Shown here in pieces: positions 13,701 to 25,303 of a stretch of DNA of 64,000 bases. Where the stretch lies: contig NC_034410.1 of NCBI RefSeq assembly GCF_002078875.1, positions 42,785,571 to 42,849,570 on the forward strand, read 5' to 3'. How positions within the stretch are numbered: the first letter of the stretch is position 1; the number at the start of each line of letters is the position of its first letter. The DNA comes from Numida meleagris (Eukaryota; Chordata; Aves; Galliformes; Numididae). The notes below the pieces were generated by a model. That model was not told where the DNA came from, did no database searches, and was given only the letters and a program-made list of their open reading frames with translations. A program made the translations under genes and the position numbers.

Positions 13701-16700
13701 CTGTGCAGCTAACTGAGGTTTCATAACCTTATGGGTTTTAGTTACTCTGTGTTTGAACAATATCCCGAGAAACTGTTTTGCTTTCCTTTTGTGAACACGA
13801 AGGCTATAGAGGGGTATGTGTTAAACGCTTTTTTGAGTGCAACCTGCAAATGCTAGACAGCCTGTGTCTATAGGACTTTGCCTCTTTAGCTCAGCTTGCA
13901 GCTACTAGTGACGTTAGTTTCAAAGGACAGTAATTTTATTCCCAGTGTAGCAGCCATTGTAATGTTTGCAATAAACAGGGCATCCAAGAAATTACTGATT
14001 GCTGACTGTGATCACTGGATAACAGATCTGTGTGCACTGTCAGTGATGCAGAAAACTGGAGAGATTCGGGTTAGTTATGAAAAAATACGTATGCTGAGAA
14101 CAATTTCACTGATACTACATGTTTTTCCCCTTTATTCCATGGGAAAGTCTTGAATGAACCTGAACTAATAAAAAGATTTTTAATCACCTTTATATTTGAT
14201 CAGGACCCAGAAGGAAGCTGATGAAGCAAAAAAACAGGCCCTGGATTACAGTGAGAAACTCAGCAAGGTGGCGGCAGACAAAGATAGCAACGACCAGAAG
14301 TTGTTTGCTGAGCTGGATGACCTGACAAGAACAAAACAGTTCCTTGAAGAACGTTTAATAGAACTTATCAGGTTGGCATAAAAACAAACAGCAAGCAGAA
14401 ATTAAAATCCTAGCTTAGGCTTTTAAGGGATACTGCCTAGATGGTTCACTCTTGTATTCCTGATCTGAAAATGCAGGTAATAGGCAAGATTATAAGAAGA
14501 TTAAATTTTGCATTTCCTTAATGAAGTCAAAAATATAACAACAGTATGATCTCCTTCTTAATTTCCTATCTGTTTGCAAAAGCATGTAGTTCTCTGCATG
14601 GCATGTATTTTTTCCTCCATTCCCAACAATTTCAGTAGGTTTCTTGATCTATCTTTATTCCTGAAAGTTTCTCAGAAATTACAGAAAAAGCAATTTTTGG
14701 TGATGAAGCTTCACTGGCATTCAAATTGAGGTTAGTTAATAGTAAACATGCATAAATAATTGATATGCTTTTCGTTTCTGTAACTCTCTGTAGAGATAAG
14801 GATGCTTTGTGGCAAAAATCAGATGCTCTGGAGTTCCAACAGAAGCTTAGTGCAGAGCAGAAGTGGCAGGGTGACACAGAGGTTAACCATTGTCTGGACT
14901 GCCAGAGGGAGTTCTCATGGATGGTGCGCCGACACCACTGCAGGTCAGTTTGGTGAACCCTGTCATGCTATTCAAAAGCAAAATCCCCTATGAGCATTTA
15001 CACAGATGAAATTCTTTTAAAAATTCATAGTTCGTTTGTCGACATCATTGATAGAAAACATGTCAGAGCCTGAAAGAACACAAGTCCACCGAGGGATGAA
15101 ACATTACTGGGAATGTCTCTATAGGGAACGTTCAGTAGTGATTAGTGAATTGTGAAGTCATTTCTATTAACAGCTTTCAAATCGCTCATTTCTACTAAAA
15201 CCTGCAAAATTTGCTAGTGTTTTTACCAGTATCCATTAATGAGCTAAATGATTCTGAAAAACAAAATGGCGATGACTTCATAAATGTGAACTGCTCAGAA
15301 AGCGGCATGGTCTGTATCATGACCTCTGCTTTGGAGATGACATTTGGGCTTTTCCAGAGAGTGAGACCATTATGACAAAGCCCCAGGCTGTGTCATGTAA
15401 ATGTGTTCCACCTGTGTGTGGTACTATTCTGACACCTCTGGTTTTGAATAATTTCTAGAATGTGTGGCCGCATTTTCTGCTACTATTGCTGCAACAACTA
15501 TATGGTGACAAAACCTGGTGGGAGGAAGGAGCGGTGCTGCAAAGCTTGCTTTAATAAGCCCAGAGTGATTGTGGACAGTACAGATGACTCTGGATCCAGT
15601 GCCAACCAGGAAGGATCCCCAGGTTCATTGGAGTCACCAGTGTCACCAGGTGAGAGGGCTCTTGGTTAGTGTGCTTTTTGCACGCCACTGAGAAGTAAGT
15701 TGGTTTCTTAGACATTCTCCAAGAAACCACATGAGCACCTCCGGTCCCAGGGATCTTCATATTCATGGACTGTTTTCAGGATTAAATTGGTCCCATCATT
15801 GTGTTTGTGAATGGTATTGACAGAAATCTGCATATATGTTAAATGGGTGTCTGTCTGCTTGAGGATTTCAGTTAGTTCTTAGTAGTTACCTAATGCTTCT
15901 GTAGAGGTAGAGGAATGGCCTAGTCTTACTGTGAAGGATTTTGATTGCTTTTTGCTTTCTGAACTAGCTAATATTACTAATGTTTCTTTTAATGTCCTTT
16001 TATGGCACAGTTGCAGGCGAAGCCTCTAAACCACCAGATGATGCAGCGTTTGATATAATCACTGATGAGGAGCTGTGCCAAGTACAAGAATCAGACTCAC
16101 TCCACAGTGAAAGTCAGATGGATAGAGATTCTCTGGATCAAAGCATGACAGATCTGTGAGTAAACACTGTTTCGTGGAGAGGGAACTCTTCTAAATTTTG
16201 TTTGTTGGGGGCTTTTTTAACCATTCAGTAGAGGTAGCCAGCCTCTCCATAAGAAGACACTGCTGTGCTCAGCCACATGTTCACTACATAACAGAAGATA
16301 ATTTTGAGCCATTTGTGTAGTCAGCATCAAATCCAGTAAATCCAGACAGCTCTACCATAGCCCTCCAGCTGATTCTCCACAGTGCAGAGAAGTAGTCCCA
16401 GTTCTGTGCTCTACCATGTCAGCTGTCACCATTAAAATCAATGTGCAGGCTGCCAAGGATTGTTGGTTGTTCACACTTTATAAAGAGAACAAGGAGGTGA
16501 GGAGAATAAGTAAATATCTGTTCTTGTGACACACTTCATTGAACTGAGTGTGAAATAACTGGTCTGTCTCTATAGGATTCCTTAATACTTAAAAGATACT
16601 GCTTACAGGGAAGTAAAAGAACTGGAAATGTGGAGCTCAATCTGGCAGAGATTTTTTTTTTTTTCCCTCCATAAGAAAATTAGAGTAAACACAGCTTTCA

Positions 16701-19700
16701 GTATTTTTTTTTTACATCTGTTTCTACATAAATTAGCAATGAAGAGAATCTAAGACCATCTGGATATCTGAATACTTGGTTTGAAAACTATACTGTTAGT
16801 ACTTTAGCTTGATGCATATCCATGCGTATGTAAAGGTATCGTTCAAATATTTTCAAATATTCTTCAAAAATTTCATTTTGTAAAATGCATTGTCTTTCAA
16901 AACAGTCATTTTTTGCTAATTTTTTTTTCTTGATAAAGCTACAATTTTTATATATCTGAGCAGGGGGAAATAGAGCAATTTCACCTAATTTTATACTTCT
17001 TTTGCTTCTGAGAAGAAAAGCAGCTTGTTTTTGAGATCAAATACCTCACAGCTGAAATCAGATAGGATTACATGTAGAGCTGGCTGTAAACTCAGTGACC
17101 CCTGGACAACACAGTATTTAGGATCTCAGTGGCAGAGGCTTGCCAGTATTTCTAATACTGATTGTGATAATGATTGTTGCTGCCTCCTGCTGGGGATGGG
17201 ACTGAAAAGCACTCTGATAGTCGCTTATTTTGAAACCTATTTTCTGAACTTCTTGCAAACACTGTATTTGCCTAATGATTGAAAGCTGTCTTCATCTCAG
17301 AGTCTTGCCAAGCCTCTTCCATATCACCACGATGAAAAAATCTTGAAAGATTTTGCATGTTGTCACTTGGTGTACAGAGACATCCCTTTACTTTGACTGA
17401 TTATTTCCTAGCTTGCTTTCTCTATATGCACAGGTTGCTTTCAGTCTTACGTGTAGTGTTCAACCAGTTTTAAGGCAGGGAAGTGTGTGTGTTTTGTGCG
17501 TGTGTGTTTTGCTTTTTCTTCATACTGGATGTAGCATATTTAAATCCTAAAAATTTTGAGAAATAGTTGGAATTTCCTACGTACCAATATGTGGGTCACT
17601 TACAGCACATAGTGGGAGATCTTCAGGTCCATTCATTCTTTTTCCTCAGCTGTTTGCATGTCACTTTCACATGCCCAGGTATGTCATGGGTCTGCCATGA
17701 CTCCTCTGCCCCCTTCTGCCCATGTACTCCTTCATACACAGTGTTCTTGTATACCCTGTTACAAACTCAGTGAGCTCCATATCCTCCATGCTTCATCCGA
17801 AATCATGCTCTTTCAAGAGCTGTTGGTGCATCCTTTCTTCTAACACTTCACTGTACTATTTTTTTTTCTTTTCTCTTTGATGAGCTGGATAACTAATTTA
17901 GAGTGCCTGAGTTGGGTCTGACCTGCTAAGTACCAGCAAGCCCAGTAAATCATTTATGCATCCCGGGATAACATCTTCACTTTTTTCTTGGCATTAGAGA
18001 CATTTGCAAAGGTGCTTGCTGGGCTAAGCAGCTGTGAGGGCCTTTGCGTATCTTCCACTCTGCATTTCAGGTTTCTGATTTCCAAATAACTCAGTAAGGT
18101 TCTGACTTTGGATAACTAAATTTCTTTCCTGAAATCGTTGCACTACTGACAGCAGACAGCTTATGAGCTTTTGCTGCTCAGCCACATGAAGCTGGCCACT
18201 CAGGCACTTAAGCTGCAGCTGCCAGAGCTCCAGTGCTTGTGAGACAGAAAATCTTCAAGGTCAAAGTTGAACCAGCTTTTTTCAGGTTTGAATTCTGAAA
18301 AGGTCCTTTTGTTTATGACTCCCAAAGTCTTTCATGATGTTGGTCACAGCATTTTTAGTATAATTTGGGAGAAATGCTTTCCATATATAGGAACAATCCT
18401 GCTATACTAGACCATCCAGCTGGGAGACAGTGACCAGCTGTAGACACCTAAGGGAAAGCGTAAGAATGGGGTAAGAATGAAGTGATATTGTTTTTCAAAA
18501 TGCTCTTCCAGCCTCTGACAGTTTGTGTCTCAAAGATTTTCTGAATTGTTCTCTTGTAGATTTTTCCATGCTTCAGTTCTCCCTCCTTATCAGCCCCAAT
18601 TCATTTCACTTTTAAAAGAAAAGGAAGAGAAACTGGTTTTCAGCAGATCCACCAGAAGTCTGGGCAGTGATGCATCTTCATAATGATCCCCAGGCTGACA
18701 CCTAGCGTGAAGAAGTCATATAGGAAGAAGTGCAACTGTCAGGGGGGGACAAGAACAGTTAGATCGTGAGACAGCATTTCTTTTATTTTCCACATGTGCT
18801 AACAGACGTTGGACGTGCTACAGACCATTGGACTCAGGGGGATATCATAAAGAGAAGAAGGATTTACTTTATTATTGTACTGCACTTGGTTTTAAGAGAT
18901 GAAGTAGGAGATTTAGCACTCCCTGAGCCTCTAGTGAGTAAGTGAAGAAATGTACAGTTTAAAGCAGTTAAGTGGCAATCTAGGAAGGAACTGCAGTACA
19001 AGCGTATGTTGGCTTTTTTTTTTTTTTACAGGAGTTAAGAAAACCATATGTTAGAGGAAAGCACGGAAAGCTGTTCAAGGAATGAGAAAACTTGAATGCC
19101 ACAGATAACAGTGCTTTATCGGTTCAGGAGATGTGTTAGACAGTGGGTGCAGTTGAATATGCAGTTTTAGTAGCAGTCACAACAGTAAATTCTTCCTAGT
19201 CCCAGCCAATGGTGTTGCGGTGTAATGATGTTACGGTTAAACACTTAACCCACTAAGCTCTCATATGACTGCATCTGCTGACACAGTATGCACAGATGCT
19301 GCTAATGACCACATGGAGGCTCTGTTTACTCTCTCAAACTCATTCTTCTCTTTGCTGCTTGCATCTCTGCCCCAGCCCTGTAATTCATAGTTCGTGGTAT
19401 TCCAGAGTGTATCCAGTGCATCTGCCCTTTTTGAGGTAAGGAGTGGATAAGAGATTCTTCCTCTTACTGTGGTGTGTGGGAGGCACACAGCTTTATCATC
19501 ATGTAGCAGCTTCTTCAGTGTATTTGTTTGAATCATCCAATATTTCTTGTATGAAAAGAAGACGTACGATAGTGATTCTACATAAGAAAATACATTTTGT
19601 GTACCATATGTCAGAATAAGGAACTGGAGAATATATTTTTAAAATGCCTCACCGATTAAATCCAGGACAAATGTCATATCCCAGGGGAGGGTTTGTTTAG

Positions 19701-22700
19701 GAGATGAGTCCAGACTGTGCTGCTTGTCTCTGCCCCCCAAGTCTAGATTTCCACCTATCATGAAAGCTTTAAAACCTGACAGCATCTCAGTAGGGAGTTT
19801 ATCTTAACACTGTTAAAGGGATGTCCTGGATGCATGTATTGCTCTTAGTTCATGAAGCCAGGATAGAAGCTGTTTGAATTTTCCACAGTGGTTAGCAAAA
19901 CAGGAGTGCAGTTTTGCCCTGGCAGTTCTGTCACTAGAATATGCAAAATAAAAATTATGTAATTTGTCATCATGGCTATTAAATCATTTCTGTTTTAGGA
20001 AGACCTAAGCTTCCAGATAATATTTGACTGCATACTATTCAGAAAATCATGGCTTTCCTTTTTTTTTTCTCCTAGAAACAGCACATGTAATTCTTCGACC
20101 TTTGATGAATCAGAAGAGTGGCAAGTTGCTCAAGATGCTGAGATAAGCCTGTTGAAGTCAGGAGAAATCATGTAAGCAGAACAGTTTCATTACTACCAGA
20201 CTGGAAGAATAAAGGCTGAACTCATATATCAGCTATGTGAATGTGTCGTGCAGACTCCTGGAAGAGGAGATTGATTGTTGTCCCACAGCAGAATTTGGTC
20301 TGAGGAGGAGCAGAGAGTGTAGCTCAGCTAAGCAGAGCAGCAGCAATGAGACAGGTCCTTTCTCTTAAAAACTGATGTGCAAGTGGGGAACAAGAAGAAA
20401 AGATTTGGGTCTATGTCACATCATAAAATCTTCCTTCCTGTTCTTACTGCAGGAGGTTGTTGTGAACAGAGAGGAGGCTTAGAGGGAAGTCTGCATAGTT
20501 CTGATAATCTCTGGAGGAAGCTCTAAGTCAAAGGCAGAGTGCTGTGCTACTTGGACTTTCGTGATGGGGAGGGAACTGGAGAACTTTTGGAGCACGTGCC
20601 TACTATTTACTGGTAGCCCCAGCCTATTGCCTCATAGGAACTATCTGCCTGGTTGATACTTGCTTGGCTTAAAATGTTCAGCAGATGATCTGCTCAACTC
20701 CTGTGAGCCGAGTGCACAAAATTCTTGCATGTACTCTGCTCAGAAATTAATAGTTACGTGCAGTAGTGACAGAATGTCATTTTCACAACCACAGAGGGAA
20801 TCTCATGCACAAAAATGCTCATGACCTGGAGTAATTCCCCTTTGCTCACCCTTCTCTTAAGCCTTGCTTGGAAATCCTGGCCTATTCGTGGTGAGCCTTT
20901 CAAGCTTGTTGCTGCTGTTCAGAGAACCAGCAAGATAAAGCAGTAGCTTAAGCTGTAGCTGGGCTGCAGAGCAAAACCAAGAGCTGTCATTAGTTTGTTA
21001 AAATTAAAGATCAGTTGAAATGTAGTAGCTATTTCAGCTAAGAGGAGAAGTAACAATGTAAATAAAACTTAGGGTAAAGCTTTCTCTCTGAACAAACTAC
21101 AGATATTATAGTAAATGAGCTGTGATCCCTAACCCCAATGATTGGTAACTGAACTCCTTATTACTCTAGAACAGGAAATCATCATGGTGACCGAGTGGTA
21201 TCTTCTGGCAAATGAGTTGATTTTTTTGCTTGGGAAACGATTTATTTGGCCTGAAGAGTGATGTGTTAGATCAGTTTTAGTTAGTATAACACAAGTGAGC
21301 TACTCAGCTCTTAGAAACTACTGGTTTTCCCTGAAGAAGGCAAGCAGCATTCTTCTGTTAAAGGTCCCACTACTTTCAGTCTGAAATAGATATCAAAATG
21401 AAGTAGGCTAATAAAATGCTTGAGGGGTCAAGATCACATACTTGGAGAGTACTTCCTTTTTAATTGGAGGGTCATTGAATCAGCTTTTATCCAGCTTACT
21501 GGGGTAAAACAGAGCATGCAGTAAGTGCTCCAGAGGATTTAGACAAAGCTGTTGTTTACACTCCATCCATCTGCCCTCTCTGTACTCCCGATCCCTGCTT
21601 TCTGTACAAATAATGTCTAGACGAGAATAATAAATAGACTAATTTTTGTTTACATTTCTCTGTGAAAGGAACAGTAGAGGGCAGCAGACTTTTTTTAAAT
21701 CAGGAGAGCTCTAAAAAGCTTTATTCAAAAAAGATTTTTCTAGTTAAAATGAAATAAATAAGTGAATAACATCCATATTTGCTAAAGCAGTGAAAATACT
21801 TTCATCTTTTCTGCAGGTCTTGCTTTCATCCAAGGCTGAATTTTCCTGCATCTTGTTAGACCTGTCCCAAAGTTGCTGTGGAGACTGCCTCAAATATACA
21901 GAAAATAAAAAATGATGACTATTGTTTTTGTCTCAGCTATTAGATTGGATCAAGTGATTGTATTTTTCTCACTTACAGGGTCAAATTACCCCTTACAGTG
22001 GAGGAGATTACAAATTTTGGGGAAGGCAACAGAGAACTGTTCATTAAATCCAGCACTTACAGTATCATTCCCATCACTGTTACAGAGATTGGGCTAACAA
22101 TTAGTTGGATATTTTCATCAGACCCTAAAAGCATCTCTTTCAGCGTCGTCTACCAAGAATCAGAGGACACACCACTGGATCAGTGCAAAGTAAGGCTGTA
22201 TTTCCCTGTGGGATTTTTGTTTCTTTTCTACCTTAGAAAGTGTAATATACTTCAGTAGGCTCCCCAGAGGAATCAGCCTGCATAGCCAGCTGATCTCCAC
22301 AATGGTGCTAATTGCTATTGGATTAGAAGTTCTTTTTTCCAATTATGTTTTCCTCGGGGCAGAGCTACATCTTTAATTATTTAACACTGCCTGCCAAAGT
22401 TGAGTTGAAAAACACTATTGCTTCTACCAGTCTCATCGTCACTCACTATTATTAAGCAAAAATTAAAGCTTAAGCCTGCAAAATTCTTCTTTTCTTCCTC
22501 CTCAATACTGCTTGATTTGTGGCTGCTTAGGGCTGATCTTGCCAGGCTCCTAAGTAGAGACCAGAAGGAAACAGATAAATGGATTGGGTTGTTTGCATTT
22601 CTTAAGAGTCGAGCGTGTGTTTAAGGGTATTGATGATGTGCCCATGTCTTGCAAAATCACTTTGTCAGTGCCCAAGGTACCAGGTTTTATATGTACTGTA

Positions 22701-25303
22701 TGTATTATATGAGGATTGTGTATTAAGAGAATCTATGTTACTCAGCTCATTCCAAAGTTTAAGTAAAGACTGGATAGTTGTTGTTTGAACACACCATATC
22801 AGGGAAGGGTCTAAGGTTGTGATTTCATTGGACGAATAAAAAATGCTTATGCAGCATGAGTCAGTTCACTCCAGAATAAATAACTCCAAGTAAAATGTAT
22901 GTTTTGTTCATCTGAAGGTGTAAGACTGTTGCTTCTGTCTTGATATATCTATTTGAAATAACTTTGGGTTCTCTTGGGTTGTCCTTGATCTGTGGCATCT
23001 GCTGTTCTGAGGTGAAAACCAGTGTCTCTGCCAGAATTCTACAGGATAGATGGTTACACCCACTTCTGCTATAAATTTAGATACACAGTTAAATTTGCTG
23101 AGAAATCTTATCTTGTAGAGTCATAGAATGGTTTGAGTTGGAAAGGACTTTATAGGCCATCTGTTTCCAACCCCCTCCCATTGGCCAGGACACCTCCCAC
23201 TAGACTGGGTTTCCTGAAGCCCCATCCAACCTGGCCTTGAACATTTCAAGGATGAGGAATACACAGCTACTCTGGGCAACCCGTTCCTCTGCCTCACCGC
23301 CCTCAGAGTAAATAATTTCTTCCTAATGTCCATTATAAATCTACCCTCTTTCAATTTAAAGCCATTACTCCTTGTCCTATGACTTCACTCCCTTACAAAA
23401 AGTCCCACCTCAGCTTTCCTTGAGAGCCCAATTAGGTACTGGAAGGCTGCTATAACATCTCCTGAGAGCCTTCTCTTCTCCAGGCTGAACAAGCTTCAGG
23501 TGGGACATTATAAGAGTGGAGTAGAAGGGGACAGTCATTTCCCTTGCCCCTCTAGTCACACTGCTTTTGATGCAGCCAGGGACATGGTTGGCTGCCTGGT
23601 CTGCAAGCACACGTTGCTGGTTCGTGTTGAGCTTCTCATCAACCAACACCCCTAAGTCCTTCTCAGGGCAGCTCTCAATCCATTCTCTGCTCAGACTGTT
23701 CGTGTTTGGGATCGCCCTGACCTAGGTGCAGGATCTTGCTCCTGACTGTTGAATTTCATGAGGTTTGCGCAGGCCCACCTCTCAAGCCTGTCAAGGTCTC
23801 TCTGGATGGCATCTCTTCCAATCTGTGTGTCGACAGCACCTCACAGCTTGGTGTCATCCGCAAACTTGCTGAGGGTGCTCTCAATCCCACTGTCTCTATC
23901 ACCAATAAAGATGTTCATTAGTGCAACTCCCAATACCAACCCAAAAGGACATCATTAATCACTGGTCTCCACCTGCAAATCAAGCTGTTGGCCACAACTG
24001 TTTGAGTGTGACCATCCAGCCAATTTCTTATCCAACGAGTAGTCTATCTGTCAATCCTTATCTCTTCACTTTAGAGACAAGAATGTCATGTGGGACAGTG
24101 TCAAATGCTTTGCACAAGTCCAGATGGATGACACCAGTTGCTCTACCCTTATCCATAAATGCTTTAAACTCTAAATTGGTCAGGCACAATTTTTTCTTTC
24201 AAGATGAAGGCATGTTGGCTGTCATCAGTCACCACCTTGTTTTCCATGTGCCGTAGCATAATTTCCAGGAGGATCTGCCCCATGATCTGAATAACACAGG
24301 GAGTATGAAGCATGTATCAAAAGGCATAAATTAGCTAATTCTGCTCTTGGCTATGTTTGTACAGATTTAATATAACACTTCTGGTGTTAGTAAACTTGCT
24401 TATTCTAAAAACATAAAAACATGATGAGAACTTGAATCTTTCCCTAAAACTGAGATTTCTAGCCATAACTTAATGCTGGAAAGATGGTGTCAAAGGAAAA
24501 CAGGTGTCATACTATAAGACTTTACTTTGGGTGAACTTGTAATGCTAATCAGTGAAAATGAATAGTTTTTCAAGCATATACGCATTTTAGGAATTTAAAG
24601 TGTAAATATTTTTCTGAAGGCAAATGTCAGTTTTTAGGTCAAATAGCAAGTTTCAGTTTGATTTATATTGAATTCCAGGTTCTTATTCCCATGACCCGCT
24701 GCAATTCTCATAAGGAAACCATCAGAGGACAGATGAAAGTCAGAAACTCTGGAATCTACACACTGATATTCGACAACACATTTTCCAGGTAGGTCCCACC
24801 TGAGTGTAAAAGGTGAAATAAACTTGGTTTTTCAGGCTGTGCAACTACTTAGATGTATCATTATTCTGCTGTTTGGACGCAAGTGTAAGAAATTGCTCCC
24901 TGCTTGCCTAAAGATCTTCAGCCTGAGTTTTGGTTGTTCTTCTTCTTTGTTGTTTTTTCTCCCCACCATAGCAGACTTTAACTTGTTTGTGTCAACATCT
25001 GAGAAGGTTAAGAGAAGTAAGCAAGTTGGTTGTGATTCTTTCTCAGACAGTTTAGTCAGGAATGTTATCTTTGTAACAAGAGACCTGACAGCCTTTGTGC
25101 AGAAAAATCTCTCTTTAACACCAGTCATTTTTTTGCCTGAGTGTAAAATGAATAAACTTTTAAGACTTTCTGTCTAGTTGATTTCAGCTAACACAATCAC
25201 CTTCCTCTTCCTTTTGTTTCTTGACAGATTTATTTCAAAGAGAGTGTTTTATCACTTGACTGTTGAGCGACCTGTCATCTACGATGGAAGTGATTTTCCA
25301 TAG
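1651..25303 (+). CDS. FYCO1: FYVE and coiled-coil domain autophagy adaptor 1 (17 coding exons)
   Basis: Coding exons are 1651-1705, 3240-3346, 4451-4576, 5745-5851, 6716-6859, 7352-7445, 8164-10794, 11598-11690, 12732-12850, 14204-14371, 14794-14943, 15459-15649, 16011-16155, 20076-20171, 21979-22189, 24679-24788 and 25228-25303 (TAG). All junctions are GT-AG and the phases join into 4,623 nt, or 1,540 codons. Human FYCO1 is about 1,478 residues, and the extra length lies mainly in the coiled coil. The product is a Rab7, PI3P and LC3 effector that links late endosomes and autophagosomes to kinesin for transport toward microtubule plus ends; loss causes recessive cataract in humans. Domain order is RUN (about 37-170), coiled coil (about 212-1200), FYVE (1248-1295), LIR (1342-1345) and GOLD (about 1400-1530). 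The ATG at 1651 has A at -3 and G at +4, and the following residues match the family ([12 protein letters not shown]). The identification is very secure; the non-coding first exon is not located. Confidence 0.97.
3240..6859 (+). CDS. FYCO1: FYCO1 exons encoding the RUN domain
   Basis: Four exons (3240-3346, 4451-4576, 5745-5851, 6716-6859) encode residues 19-150 and most of the RUN domain. The exon at 7352-7445 supplies its end and a Ser-rich linker (SRSSSMSSL). Recognisable blocks are [48 protein letters not shown] and [23 protein letters not shown] domains are alpha-helical modules that often serve small-GTPase or motor-linked trafficking. Exon phases are 1-0, 0-0, 0-2 and 2-2, so the four exons join exactly. 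Confidence 0.95.
8164..10794 (+). CDS. FYCO1: FYCO1 giant coiled-coil exon (877 codons)
   Basis: This uninterrupted 2,631-nt exon (TGTAG acceptor, AAG/GTAAAT donor, phase 0 at both ends) encodes residues 212-1088. It is rich in Glu, Lys, Gln and Leu with heptad spacing and no Pro-rich breaks. The first 24 codons lie before the first internal ATG (8236), so an ORF starting there would miss the true exon edge. The segment forms the rod between RUN and FYVE; in mammals its C-terminal part carries the Rab7- and kinesin-binding regions. Near the exon end, the block from [14 protein letters not shown] to [12 protein letters not shown] resembles the mammalian protein closely, while the middle is more diverged. 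Confidence 0.96.
11296..11355 (-). mobile_element. possible decayed CR1 tail in FYCO1 intron
   Basis: The short stretch AGAATCATAGATTCATGAG and the following text recall the reverse-complemented 3' tail of CR1 (TCATAGAAT...GGACCTCAA). It is heavily diverged and only about 60 bp, so chance similarity is possible. Confidence 0.3.
14794..15649 (+). CDS. FYCO1: FYCO1 FYVE zinc-finger exons
   Basis: Exons 14794-14943 and 15459-15649 encode the FYVE finger split by one intron. The eight zinc ligands are present as four pairs: C1248/C1251 (CLDC), C1264/C1267, C1272/C1275 and C1292/C1295. The phosphoinositide-binding basic motif RRHHCR (1260-1265) spans the splice junction through a split Arg codon. 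FYVE domains bind PI3P on endosomal and autophagic membranes. Nothing needed for binding appears lost. A Ser/Pro-rich linker ([11 protein letters not shown]) follows and leads to the LIR exon. Confidence 0.96.
16011..16155 (+). CDS. FYCO1: FYCO1 exon with LC3-interacting region (LIR)
   Basis: The exon encodes residues 1329-1376. It contains the LIR core F-D-I-I (1342-1345; codons 16049-16060) followed by TDEEL, the acidic C-terminal flank known from mammalian FYCO1 to strengthen LC3A/B binding. Residues before the core (PPDDAA) are also acidic. The rest of the exon is Ser/Asp/Glu-rich and looks disordered. The exon joins in frame to 20076-20171 through a split Leu codon. Confidence 0.9.
16156..20075 (+). 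other. FYCO1: long FYCO1 intron, no gene seen
   Basis: This is the largest FYCO1 intron in the window (3.9 kb). It holds a GT-rich patch near 17,486-17,513 and several T runs, but no open frame with recognisable family features and no clear CR1 copy. A T-rich tract and CCTAG form the acceptor at its end. Confidence 0.7.
21979..25303 (+). CDS. FYCO1: FYCO1 GOLD-domain exons and C terminus
   Basis: Exons 21979-22189, 24679-24788 and 25228-25303 encode the C-terminal beta-rich GOLD domain. Typical pieces are [29 protein letters not shown] and [13 protein letters not shown]. The protein ends in VIYDGSDFP then TAG. GOLD domains are beta-sandwiches found in trafficking proteins. The intron at 22190-24678 carries a 1.2-kb antisense CR1 copy that leaves both flanking splice sites intact. 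Confidence 0.94.
23121..24300 (-). mobile_element. CR1 LINE, 5'-truncated, antisense within FYCO1 intron
   Basis: The left end reads TCATAGAATGGTTTGAGTTG, the reverse complement of the CR1 3' tail. The next ~1.2 kb continues with antisense CR1 text (for example CCCCATCCAACCTGGCCTTG). Complementary-strand frames are short and broken by stops, so the reverse transcriptase region is dead. The right (5') boundary is uncertain, between about 24,260 and 24,320. It is the longest CR1 piece in the window. Confidence 0.88.

Noticed and set aside
23736..24256. Plus-strand open frames in the FYCO1 intron
   Set aside because: They are antisense readings of the CR1 element at 23121-24300.
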